5,772 nt of DNA from CAZKUN01 sp964555935 (GTDB lineage: Bacteria > Armatimonadota > Zipacnadia > Zipacnadales > VGFC01), in NCBI GenBank assembly GCA_964555935.1, contig CAZKUN010000403.1, positions 1 through 5,772 on the forward strand, read 5' to 3'. Below the pieces are notes generated by a model. The model made no database searches. It was given only the letters and a program-made list of their open reading frames with translations, and had not been told where the DNA came from. A program made the position numbers and the translations under genes. Positions 1-5,719 of the stretch are shown in pieces. Numbering within the stretch: position 1 is the first letter of the stretch; each line of letters opens with the position of its first letter.

Positions 1-276
1 GCCGGCCCGAACCCGATTGAGATCTATGGCACCAAGGGCTTCGTGGGTATCCGCGGGCAGAACGGCGAGCCGACCCTCGAGATCGAGGGCGAGGAGAACC
101 CGGCCATCGAACTCCCCGACGGGCTGGCGATGCCGATGCAGCAGTGGATCGACGCCATCGAGCGCGACACCCCGATGACGATCACCGTCCAGGACGGACG
201 CAACCTCACCGAGCTACTCGACGGCATCTACCGCTCAACGAACGAGGGCAAGTCCATCGATTTTCCGCTCGCCTAG
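1..276 (+). CDS. Gfo/Idh/MocA-family oxidoreductase, C-terminal fragment (5' end outside window)
   Basis: The frame is open from base 1 to a TAG at 274-276 and gives 91 residues of a C-terminus. The visible part has the layout of the C-terminal alpha/beta domain of Gfo/Idh/MocA NAD(P)-dependent sugar dehydrogenases: IEIYGTKGFVGIRG (the usual 'I.IYGTKG.I' beta strand), a short Glu-rich loop, a helix near MQQWIDAIERD, and the ending DGRNLTELLDGIYRSTNEGK followed by a short Leu/Pro-rich tail. In family members this last helix carries the typical 'DGR...ELLDAIYRSA.EG' signature. The NAD-binding Rossmann half and the catalytic Lys lie upstream and cannot be checked, so substrate and cofactor are unknown. 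The GTG at 43 is not the true start, because family homology begins upstream of it. The gene converges on the pectate lyase gene. Family assignment is firm; any link to uronate or pectin sugar metabolism is inference from the neighbourhood. Confidence 0.85.
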   Translation, partial: AGPNPIEIYGTKGFVGIRGQNGEPTLEIEGEENPAIELPDGLAMPMQQWIDAIERDTPMTITVQDGRNLTELLDGIYRSTNEGKSIDFPLA

Positions 277-301
277 CGAGCCCCGTAGCCCATACCAAAT
301 G

Positions 302-333
302 AAACTGCCCGGACCTAAGGTCCGGGCAGCTTT
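302..333. terminator. Bidirectional intrinsic terminator between convergent genes
   Basis: Bases 305-315 (CTGCCCGGACC) pair perfectly with 319-329 (GGTCCGGGCAG) around a 3-nt TAA loop, giving an 11-bp GC-rich stem. On the plus strand it is followed by CTTTCG and on the minus strand by TTTCATTTGG, so each direction has a short, imperfect T run. It lies 28 nt after the oxidoreductase stop and 30 nt after the pectate lyase stop, as expected for a shared terminator of two convergent transcripts. The weak T runs leave real efficiency uncertain. Confidence 0.8.
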
Positions 334-359
334 CGCATCATCTAGGGCCTGCCGATCAC

Positions 360-1757
360 TCAGTCCGCAGCGTTGACCAGACCCAGGTACGACGCCAGCG
401 CCGTGATGTTCCTGCCGAAGGTCGCCATGTCGACCATGTCACCTTCGACCCACCGACCTCTATCATCCTGGGCATCAACAATAGCCCTCACCGACTCCTC
501 CATGCCCTCCGCCCTCGCCAGACTCGCTTCCCTACTCAACGAGGTCGGCTCATGGTCCCTCGAGTACTGCTCAATCCCCTTCTCCGTGATCTCCAGGTGG
601 AGCTTCTCCACGCCTGCCGGGAAGCCCGACTGCTTGAAGCTGTAGTGATCGGGCACGTTGCTGTCGTCATAGGTCAGCGTGTAGGTCTCGGCCGTGAAGT
701 AGAGAGGCCGGTTCGTGCCCAGCTCGTAGAACCGCGCCCACTTGCCCTTGTCCTCACCCGTCAGCTCAGACCGCCGAAACCACTCCAGCGCCGGACCGAT
801 CGGTTCGAGGTACTTCGCGTCATTCGTGAACAGAGCGATGCGAATCAGCGAGCGCATCACGCCTCGCGTTTCCCCGCCCGTGACCGATGGTGGCTCAAAT
901 CTGCGGGCCCACGCGGGCTTGAGATCGTGGTCGTACTGCTGCGCCCACACGGGCTGAGGCTCGGGCTGTTGGGTGGCGATGATGAAGTCGCCGGCCTGCT
1001 CAACCGCAGCGAAGTATCGCTCGTCGTCGTAGGCGCGCCACGCGATCATCATCACGTCGATGCAGTCGGCAATGCTGTTGTCGTTGTAGGTGAAGAAGTC
1101 GCCATAGCCACGCCCGCTGAGCGGGTAGCGCTGCGGCCATCCGCCGCTTGGATATTGCGATTCGAGCATGTACTCCAGCGCCGCCATCGCGGCCTCGTGA
1201 ATCTCAGCGTTCTCCTGCTCCAGCGCGAGGTCTACGGCGATCAGCAACCGCGTCGCGTGTTGGGTGACGTTGTCGTCGTAGGTGCCCGTGTTCCGCCCCG
1301 ACTTCAAGCTCTCGTCATCGCTCGCGGCATTGTGGAGGTATTGCCAGGCCTTCTCGCCCGCGGGACTGTGGTCGACAATGTAGTCCCAGCCGCCGACCGC
1401 CAGTTGCCCGTACACGAGCGAATCGGCCACCTCGATTGCCGCGTCCAGGTACTCCTGCTCGCCCGTTGCCCCCCAAGCCCGCAGGAACGCGAATCCGATG
1501 CTCGGGTTGCCGGGCGGCTGAGTCCAGTTCTGATCGGCCGTGGCGTGTCCCTCGCCCCACTGGTCGGCAATCTCATCCAACTCGGCGTCGAGCTTGTACC
1601 GGCCGAGGTATCCGCCGCCGACAGCAACTTCATCGCGCAGGTACTCCACCGCCTGGGCCATCGCCTCAGAGGCGTCCCCGGGCAGGTCGGCGTCGGCACA
1701 GTAACCGGCAGGCGCCATCAGAATGAGGCTCGCGAGAGCAGCGACGTGCAATCTCAT
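360..1757 (-). CDS. pelA: Secreted pectate lyase, polysaccharide lyase family 10 (PelA type)
   Basis: The 465-residue protein should cleave polygalacturonate/pectate by beta-elimination outside the cytoplasm. Residues 1 to about 21 form a signal peptide (MRLHV, then a hydrophobic core ending GYCA-DA); AGYC is not a proper lipobox. PL10 landmarks occur in order: GGGYLGRYKLD (47-57), HNAASDDESL near 142-151, TYDDNVTQ (159-166), GGWPQRYPLSGRGYGD (205-220), TYNDNSI (223-229, family Ca/substrate region), WAQQYD (271-276), ARRFEPPSVTGGE (284-296) and ARFYELGTNRPLYF (341-354). By family alignment the catalytic Arg is probably Arg285. Residues after about 355 extend the core and end in another helical segment (VDAQDDRGRWVEG near 427-439), fitting the alpha/alpha toroid fold. 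The ATG at 1757 has an AGGGGGA ribosome site made partly from the upstream stop codon, so the gene is probably translationally coupled to the CBM/LamG gene. It is the last gene before the 305-329 terminator. Fold and family are confident; exact substrate preference is inferred. Confidence 0.9.
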   Translation of the reverse strand: MRLHVAALASLILMAPAGYCADADLPGDASEAMAQAVEYLRDEVAVGGGYLGRYKLDAELDEIADQWGEGHATADQNWTQPPGNPSIGFAFLRAWGATGEQEYLDAAIEVADSLVYGQLAVGGWDYIVDHSPAGEKAWQYLHNAASDDESLKSGRNTGTYDDNVTQHATRLLIAVDLALEQENAEIHEAAMAALEYMLESQYPSGGWPQRYPLSGRGYGDFFTYNDNSIADCIDVMMIAWRAYDDERYFAAVEQAGDFIIATQQPEPQPVWAQQYDHDLKPAWARRFEPPSVTGGETRGVMRSLIRIALFTNDAKYLEPIGPALEWFRRSELTGEDKGKWARFYELGTNRPLYFTAETYTLTYDDSNVPDHYSFKQSGFPAGVEKLHLEITEKGIEQYSRDHEPTSLSREASLARAEGMEESVRAIVDAQDDRGRWVEGDMVDMATFGRNITALASYLGLVNAAD

Positions 1758-1762
1758 GGGTG

Positions 1763-1770
1763 TTCCCCCT
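1763..1770 (-). promoter_or_regulatory. Shine-Dalgarno site overlapping the upstream stop codon
   Basis: On the minus strand the sequence reads TAGGGGGAACACCCATG. The TAG is the stop of the CBM/LamG gene, and its AG forms the start of the AGGGGGAA ribosome site 7 nt (from the G run) before the pectate lyase ATG. This arrangement supports both the chosen start and co-translation of the two secreted proteins. Confidence 0.75.
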
Positions 1771-2968
1771 AGTCGTCCAGACGGTCAGCAACCGAGTCCT
1801 TGCTCACGTGAAGCTCATCAATGGCACCATCCAGGTGCAGCAGCGGCAGATCGCTGGATAGCGGCGTGTTGCCGATCTCGATGCTCGCGAAGTTCGCCGG
1901 GGTGAACAGCGGCTGGAAGAATACTCGCTGCCCCACGCCGTCCAGCAGCAGCCACAGCCGCTGGCGCTCCCCAACCATGTCCCACGACACCAGCACGTGG
2001 TGCCACTCATCGGCGTCCACTGACCCCGTCGAGACCCGCAACGCCTCAGCCTTGTCTCCGGCCGTCACGGTGAGCTGCAGTTGGGTGGACCATAGGCGAC
2101 TCAGGTCTAGCGTCACTCCCTCATCGCCGGAGCCATCCGCGGGCTCGCAGTGGATGAAGTAATGCCAGCCCTGATCCGACCAGAGCCTCTGCGCGGGACG
2201 CGGTCGCACCCAGAACTCAATGGTGCCTTTCCCGCCAAACTCCATGCCGGACGCATCCACCACAAACCGTCCGTCCGGCACGCCCACATGCGTGGCCTTC
2301 CCAAACTTGCCGTCGACCAGCTCATGCGCGCCACTGATGCCTTCGGGAATGGCATCGAAGCTCTCGCGCAGCAACGTGGTGTCGGTGGGCGTCACGGGAG
2401 AGTCCGGGACCTCAGCCAGCCGCGCGGACCTCACGAGGCGCGGGAGATCCTCGGGGTTGACCTGGACCCCGTCGTCATCCCCACCGGGCAGGTCGGCGAG
2501 CAGCACCTCGTCGGTCTCATACGTGCCCTTGACCACCGCGACCTGATCCACCACCAACCCGAGTTCCTGCCCGACGACCGCGAGCGAGACCGTCTCATCC
2601 GCCTTGACGGTGAAGTTGTAAGCCATCGAGTGCCAGTGCCGCTGGGAGGGTGGGACGCGCCGGTCCCGCTTGCTGCGGATATCAACGAAGAAGCCGTCTT
2701 GGTCGCCCGCCGGCGCCCACACGCGAGCCAGGAACGTGTAGTCGCCCGGGGCCAGCTTCACCGCTCCCCACACGCCCGAGCCCGGCGTCGCCAGCGCCAT
2801 CGCCAGCCCGCCGGAGGCCCCCTCAATCTGCGTGGGGTCCAGCCCAGCCGTCTCCCCGTAGTCCTCGGCCTCGACCTTCAGGACCACATCATCCTCCGCG
2901 ATGTCGGCCCCGAAGCAGACGACTGGGACCAGCAGCAGCATCGATCCGAAGAGAGCAGATAGTCTCAT
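1769..2968 (-). CDS. Secreted CBM6/35-like plus LamG/ConA-like domain protein, no evident catalytic domain
   Basis: The 399-residue product begins with a signal peptide (MRLSALFGSMLLLVPVVCFG, cut near residue 20-21). Residues about 26-148 look like a CBM6/CBM35-type beta-sandwich: VEAEDYGET opening, ASGGLAMAL, APGDYTFLARVWAP, and the closing LVVDQVAVVKG. An acidic linker (about 149-195) leads to a LamG/concanavalin-A-like sandwich (about 196-397), with GTIEFWVRPRP (248-258), EWHHVLVSWD (321-330) and the standard ending LDGAIDELHVSKDS (379-392). No lyase or hydrolase motif is visible, so a carbohydrate-binding or surface-adhesion role beside the pectate lyase is inferred. An in-frame ATG at 3100 would add 44 residues in front of the signal peptide, without a ribosome site and running into the preceding gene. 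The ATG at 2968 with GGAGG 9 nt upstream is therefore preferred. The N-terminal MRLSALF resembles those of other exported proteins here. Confidence 0.8.
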   Translation of the reverse strand: MRLSALFGSMLLLVPVVCFGADIAEDDVVLKVEAEDYGETAGLDPTQIEGASGGLAMALATPGSGVWGAVKLAPGDYTFLARVWAPAGDQDGFFVDIRSKRDRRVPPSQRHWHSMAYNFTVKADETVSLAVVGQELGLVVDQVAVVKGTYETDEVLLADLPGGDDDGVQVNPEDLPRLVRSARLAEVPDSPVTPTDTTLLRESFDAIPEGISGAHELVDGKFGKATHVGVPDGRFVVDASGMEFGGKGTIEFWVRPRPAQRLWSDQGWHYFIHCEPADGSGDEGVTLDLSRLWSTQLQLTVTAGDKAEALRVSTGSVDADEWHHVLVSWDMVGERQRLWLLLDGVGQRVFFQPLFTPANFASIEIGNTPLSSDLPLLHLDGAIDELHVSKDSVADRLDD

Positions 2969-2977
2969 GGGCGGACG

Positions 2978-2982
2978 CCTCC
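2978..2982 (-). promoter_or_regulatory. Shine-Dalgarno site fixing the start of the CBM/LamG gene
   Basis: GGAGG on the minus strand lies 9 nt before the ATG at 2968, directly in front of a good signal peptide. The longer candidate start at 3100 has no comparable site, so this motif decides the start. Confidence 0.75.
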
Positions 2983-3049
2983 AGGGAACGCATTGGGCCA
3001 CACAACAACGCGCCGGCGTGGCTTGCTCGCATCGAGAATTCACCATCCA

Positions 3050-3073
3050 GGCCGCGGATGCCTGCGCGCGGCC
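3050..3073 (-). other. GC-only hairpin just after the stop of the deacetylase-like gene
   Basis: Bases 3050-3056 (GGCCGCG) pair perfectly with 3067-3073 (CGCGGCC) around a 10-nt loop. In the minus-strand transcript the stem begins one base after the TAG at 3075-3077. No T run follows (TGGATGGTGAATT), so it is not a standard intrinsic terminator. It could stabilise the 3' end of a processed message, attenuate transcription into the downstream pair, or be a chance product of high GC. It occupies part of the 106-nt gap before the CBM/LamG gene, in which I see no convincing promoter. Confidence 0.4.
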
Positions 3074-3074
3074 C

Positions 3075-4169
3075 CTACTCCGGCGCTCCCATGAAACCAT
3101 CGTGGAAGAACACCGGCTTGTACCCGCGATCGCTCACCCACCGGATCGTCGCGTCCATTCGCTCCGCATGATCGGGAAGGTAGTTCGAGTAGAAGTCCCA
3201 GAAATACTGTTCGTGGGTGAACAGATCCATGATCTCGCGATGGTTTGGGTCGGCGTGCAGCGGGGCCAACGTGGGCTCGATGCGATCCACGGGCGTGTTG
3301 TTGACCACGATATCCACCCGCGAGAACACGAGCCCGCTGTCGAAGTCCTTCAGGCAGTCGTGATGCCACAGATGCTCCGCCCGCGCCTCGTCGAGCCAGT
3401 AGTTCACGTCATACCCGTAACTCGTGGGGTGGCCGAACCCAGACAGCACGCGCACTCCGTGATCGTAAAGCGGGCTGTAGGCCTCCGGCAGGATCATCCC
3501 CCAATGGATCACCGTCGGCGGGATGAGCGCCCGCTCGCCCGCGAAGCGCCGAATCTCTTCCTCGACGATTCCCAGATCCCTCATCAGCGCCTCCGGCGAC
3601 GCGTGCTGGTACGGGCGGTCGGGCTTGTTCGCGCAGGCATGAAAGGCCAGCCCCAGCCAGTCGGCGCAGGCTTCCCACTCGCCCTTGTACCGATCAGGGA
3701 AATCCGAGAGCACGAAGCGATCCTGCCCAAACTCAGCGATGGCCTCGTGGTAGATGTTGACCGTGAACTTGGCGCCGTATTCCCGGTTCAGTTGGCGCAA
3801 CATGTCGAGGTAGAAGCAGTCAAAGAGCGAGTCATACTGCTTCTCGGCGATATCGCGCAGGAAGAAGCTGTTGTCGTCGATGGAGAACCGGTAGCGCGGG
3901 AACGAATGCTGGTCCCAGACCACCCGCACGCGGTGCTCCTGCCGTCCCCGCGGCCCGCCCTGCACCGCGACGATCTCCGTCTCGCGCTCGATCAGCACCA
4001 CCTCCGCCTCGAAACGCCCGCCCACCAACTCAGCGGGCGCGCCATTCACCATCGCCACGCCGCCCTGCCCGGAATCCCCGGTCACCTTGATCCTGAGCGA
4101 GTCACCCTCAACAACCCCGTGGTTCTGGTTCAGCACCGCCCCATGAAACGGCCACGTAATCCGAAGCAT
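3075..4169 (-). CDS. Cytoplasmic protein with Ig-like N-terminus and polysaccharide-deacetylase-like (NodB superfamily-like) domain
   Basis: This 364-residue protein has no signal peptide or membrane segment. Residues about 3-85 form an Ig-like beta-sandwich of the kind preceding glycan-active domains (ITWPFHGAVLNQNHG, MVNGAPAELVGGRFEAEV). From about 90 on, a second domain contains RFSIDDN (94-100), whose Asp-Asp resembles the first NodB deacetylase motif, then FTVNIYHEA (135-143), LSDFPDRYKGEW (154-165), WLGLAFHACANKPDRPY (171-187, with His177), VIHWGMILPE (220-229, with His222), FTHEQYF (317-323) and RWVSDRGYKPVFF (343-355). These fit a divergent beta/alpha-barrel glycoside hydrolase/deacetylase-like family of mostly uncharacterised proteins; the assignment rests on recalled resemblance and no activity is proven. 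Start: ATG at 4169 with AGGAG 9 nt upstream. It is first in the minus-strand cluster with the secreted binding protein and pectate lyase, so action on an imported oligosaccharide is an inference. An alternative is a non-enzymatic structural relative. Confidence 0.6.
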   Translation of the reverse strand: MLRITWPFHGAVLNQNHGVVEGDSLRIKVTGDSGQGGVAMVNGAPAELVGGRFEAEVVLIERETEIVAVQGGPRGRQEHRVRVVWDQHSFPRYRFSIDDNSFFLRDIAEKQYDSLFDCFYLDMLRQLNREYGAKFTVNIYHEAIAEFGQDRFVLSDFPDRYKGEWEACADWLGLAFHACANKPDRPYQHASPEALMRDLGIVEEEIRRFAGERALIPPTVIHWGMILPEAYSPLYDHGVRVLSGFGHPTSYGYDVNYWLDEARAEHLWHHDCLKDFDSGLVFSRVDIVVNNTPVDRIEPTLAPLHADPNHREIMDLFTHEQYFWDFYSNYLPDHAERMDATIRWVSDRGYKPVFFHDGFMGAPE

Positions 4170-4347
4170 CGATGCGGTCTCCTAACAGGCTATAGCTACT
4201 CGAGCAACTCCAAGCACTCCGCCTCCGTGGAGGTGCTTCGACAGACGCGCGAGCATATCCTACGGGACGCCGCCGCTCTTCGCTTTCGCGCGCTTCATGC
4301 GAACCATCCGAAACGTCCGAGCGTCTCTGTGGGTTGATAACACTGGC
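4170..4347. promoter_or_regulatory. Divergent intergenic region with an imperfect hairpin
   Basis: These 178 bases separate the minus-strand pectin cluster from the plus-strand paralogue pair and must hold the promoters of both, unless the pair is transcribed differently. An imperfect hairpin spans 4212-4238: AAGCAC (4212-4217) pairs with GTGCTT (4233-4238), with a 5-nt bulge and an inner CTC/GAG stem around CGTG. In the minus direction it lies in the leader of the deacetylase-like gene, about 43 nt before the start. TAGGAT on the minus strand near 4256-4261 is a fair -10 match, but no good -35 lies 16-18 nt upstream. On the plus strand GATAAC near 4336-4341 is -10-like, again with no partner. 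No operator is assigned. Confidence 0.3.
4179..4183 (-). promoter_or_regulatory. Shine-Dalgarno site of the deacetylase-like gene
   Basis: AGGAG on the minus strand sits 9 nt before the ATG at 4169 and supports that start. Confidence 0.7.
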
Positions 4348-5043
4348 ATGAGAAAACTAGCGCTCCATCTACTCACGACCATGTTCATCATCGCGGCTGC
4401 GGCCGTCTGGTGGATTGCATGGCATCGCGACCCGCCCGGCGAGCCGGCGCCTCCGGTGCGGATCCAAGCGCCAGCCAGGCCAAAGATCCCGTATGAGCAG
4501 TGGGCGCGCCAGGAATTCGAACGGAACCATCCCGGCGAGAAGCCCCTCAACTGGAAGATTGCCGAAACCGCCGAGGCCTACGTCCACGCTCAGCCGATGG
4601 GCAAGTTCGTGCTCAACTCCAACGACTGCTCGGACTTCGCGGACTCGATTCTCGATGACGCCTTGGGGATGCGCGCGCGGTTCCGCCGCAGCTCCAAGTA
4701 CCACCTGGCCGCCGTCGACGCGATCTGGCAGTTCTTCGATTGGGAGCCCGGCATTTCCCTGATCCCCGGCGATGAGATCAACGTCCGCCACTCGCCGCAT
4801 TACCCGCCCTCCAGCGGCGAGATCCGCCACTGCGGCGTCGTCGGACCCGACGGTATGGTCTACGACTGGACGAGGCTCAAGCGATGGCGCACGCATCGCT
4901 ATGGGCGCCACTCGGTGGCGTGGTTCACGCAGAATGCCCGCGGCTCGCACGAAATAACCGTCCGCCGGCTCCTCCCACAGTTTCGCTACATGATCGAGCC
5001 GCTCCCGCGGATATCCGAGGCCAGAGCAGCCACCGTGCAGTGA
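4348..5043 (+). CDS. Membrane-anchored NlpC/P60-like protein, first of two tandem paralogues
   Basis: The 231-residue product starts with an uncleaved signal anchor (MRK, then a hydrophobic stretch at about residues 4-24 ending WWIAWHRD), a Pro-rich linker, and an extracytoplasmic domain from about residue 40. In order it carries GEKPLNW, PMGKFVL, NDCSDF (92-97), PGD (140-142), VRHSPHYPP (146-154), RHCGVVGPDG (160-169), VYDW and RYG..SVAWFT. Cys in a DCS-[GD]-F context, then PGD, then His before a small hydrophobic strand is the order of NlpC/P60 cysteine peptidases and amidases, giving Cys94 and His161 as candidate catalytic residues; substrate unknown. Function is inferred from motif order alone. 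An in-frame ATG at 4297 would add 17 residues before the anchor. The ATG at 4348 is preferred because the anchor then begins as in the neighbouring paralogue, although neither start has a clear ribosome site. The second copy follows after 10 nt. Confidence 0.7.
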   Translation: MRKLALHLLTTMFIIAAAAVWWIAWHRDPPGEPAPPVRIQAPARPKIPYEQWARQEFERNHPGEKPLNWKIAETAEAYVHAQPMGKFVLNSNDCSDFADSILDDALGMRARFRRSSKYHLAAVDAIWQFFDWEPGISLIPGDEINVRHSPHYPPSSGEIRHCGVVGPDGMVYDWTRLKRWRTHRYGRHSVAWFTQNARGSHEITVRRLLPQFRYMIEPLPRISEARAATVQ

Positions 5044-5046
5044 GGG
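5042..5046 (+). promoter_or_regulatory. Shine-Dalgarno site overlapping the stop of the first paralogue
   Basis: GAGGG begins inside the TGA stop at 5041-5043 and lies 7 nt before the ATG at 5054. It supports that start over the out-of-frame ATG at 5050 and suggests coupled translation of the two paralogues. Confidence 0.65.
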
Positions 5047-5053
5047 TGAATGG

Positions 5054-5719
5054 ATGAGGCTGAAGACGCTGCTGCTGTCGATCGTCGTCGGACTCGTCAT
5101 CGGCTTGGCGGTCGTCTACGTGTTTCGCCCGCCGGGCTTGCCTCTGCCCCGACCCCCCGAAGCCATTCAACGCCTCTTCAGCCCCTCCGAGGAGCAACTC
5201 CGCACCGCCTTCTACAAGGAACATGCCGGTGAGAAGCCGCTGAACTGGGCGATCGCCGAGATGGCTGACGAGATGCGCGAATCGGAGCCGATGGGCAAGT
5301 TCGTGCTCCACAAGAACGACTGTTCCGACTTCATGGAGGCGGTCGTCGACGAGGGGCTCGGCGCAACGGCTCGCTTCAAGCGCGAGTCCGACAAGCACAT
5401 CCTCACGCGGCGCAGCGGGCTCTGGAGCGTCTTCCTCTGGGACCGCAAGTCGCCGCTTCTCCCGGGCGACCAGGTATCCGTTCGCCATTCGCCTCACTAC
5501 CCGCCGAAGGCCGGCTCGATCGGGCACTGCGGACTGATCGGCTCCGATGGCAACGTGCGGGACTGGTCGAAGTTGAGGAGTTGGGCAACCGACCGCTACG
5601 GGAGCAACTCCGTCGAGTGGTTCACCCGCCATTCTCCCGGCCCCACGGAGGTCGTCATCACCCGCCTCAAGCCCGAGTACCGCTACCTCGCCAAGCCCGT
5701 CCCACTCCCGACTGGCTAG
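5054..5719 (+). CDS. Membrane-anchored NlpC/P60-like protein, second of two tandem paralogues
   Basis: The 221-residue product has the same architecture as the preceding gene: a signal anchor (MRLK, then hydrophobic about 5-24, followed by FRPPGLPLPRPP), then the shared domain. The two domains are identical at roughly half of about 165 aligned positions by hand count. The matching blocks are GEKPLNW, PMGKFVL, NDCSDF (88-93, Cys90), ARFKR, PGD (137-139), VRHSPHYPP (143-151), HCG (158-160, His158), DW, RYG, SVEWFT and RL.PEYRY near the C-terminus. The anchor and linker sequences differ, so only the extracytoplasmic domain is strongly conserved. Candidate catalytic residues Cys90 and His158 lie 68 apart, against 67 in the first copy. 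A role in cell-wall peptide or amide cleavage is inferred from the NlpC/P60-like motif order and membrane topology; transglutaminase- or CHAP-like activity is possible. It probably shares a transcript with the first copy, and no terminator follows before the window ends. Confidence 0.7.
   Translation: MRLKTLLLSIVVGLVIGLAVVYVFRPPGLPLPRPPEAIQRLFSPSEEQLRTAFYKEHAGEKPLNWAIAEMADEMRESEPMGKFVLHKNDCSDFMEAVVDEGLGATARFKRESDKHILTRRSGLWSVFLWDRKSPLLPGDQVSVRHSPHYPPKAGSIGHCGLIGSDGNVRDWSKLRSWATDRYGSNSVEWFTRHSPGPTEVVITRLKPEYRYLAKPVPLPTG

Noticed and set aside
360..1757. Lipoprotein lipobox in the pectate lyase signal peptide (AGYC)
   Set aside because: The residue before Cys is Tyr and no Leu occupies the -3 position, so it does not fit the usual L-[AST]-[GA]-C pattern; ordinary signal peptidase I cleavage is more likely.
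552..1772. 406-codon plus-strand open frame opposite the pectate lyase
   Set aside because: It is antisense to a gene with clear PL10 motifs and a signal peptide. Its translation is rich in Arg, Val, His and Leu without domain-like motifs, as expected for the complement of a GC-rich gene.
2150..2962. 270-codon plus-strand open frame opposite the CBM/LamG gene
   Set aside because: It is antisense to a protein with signal peptide and recognisable beta-sandwich motifs; its Arg/His/Pro-rich translation fits a GC-driven shadow.
2966..3100. 44-residue N-terminal extension of the CBM/LamG protein from ATG 3100
   Set aside because: It would place an Arg/Cys-rich tail before a complete signal peptide, has no ribosome site and overlaps the preceding gene; ATG 2968 has GGAGG at 9 nt.
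4212..4238. Imperfect hairpin as an intrinsic terminator or riboswitch
   Set aside because: No T run follows on either strand, the stem has a 5-nt bulge, and no known riboswitch core is visible; kept only as a note in the intergenic entry.
2901..4337. 478-codon plus-strand open frame opposite the deacetylase-like gene
   Set aside because: It crosses an intergenic gap and the start of another gene. Its translation (H/P/R/V-rich) shows no recognisable domain, whereas the minus frame has an Ig-like domain, a ribosome site and family motifs.
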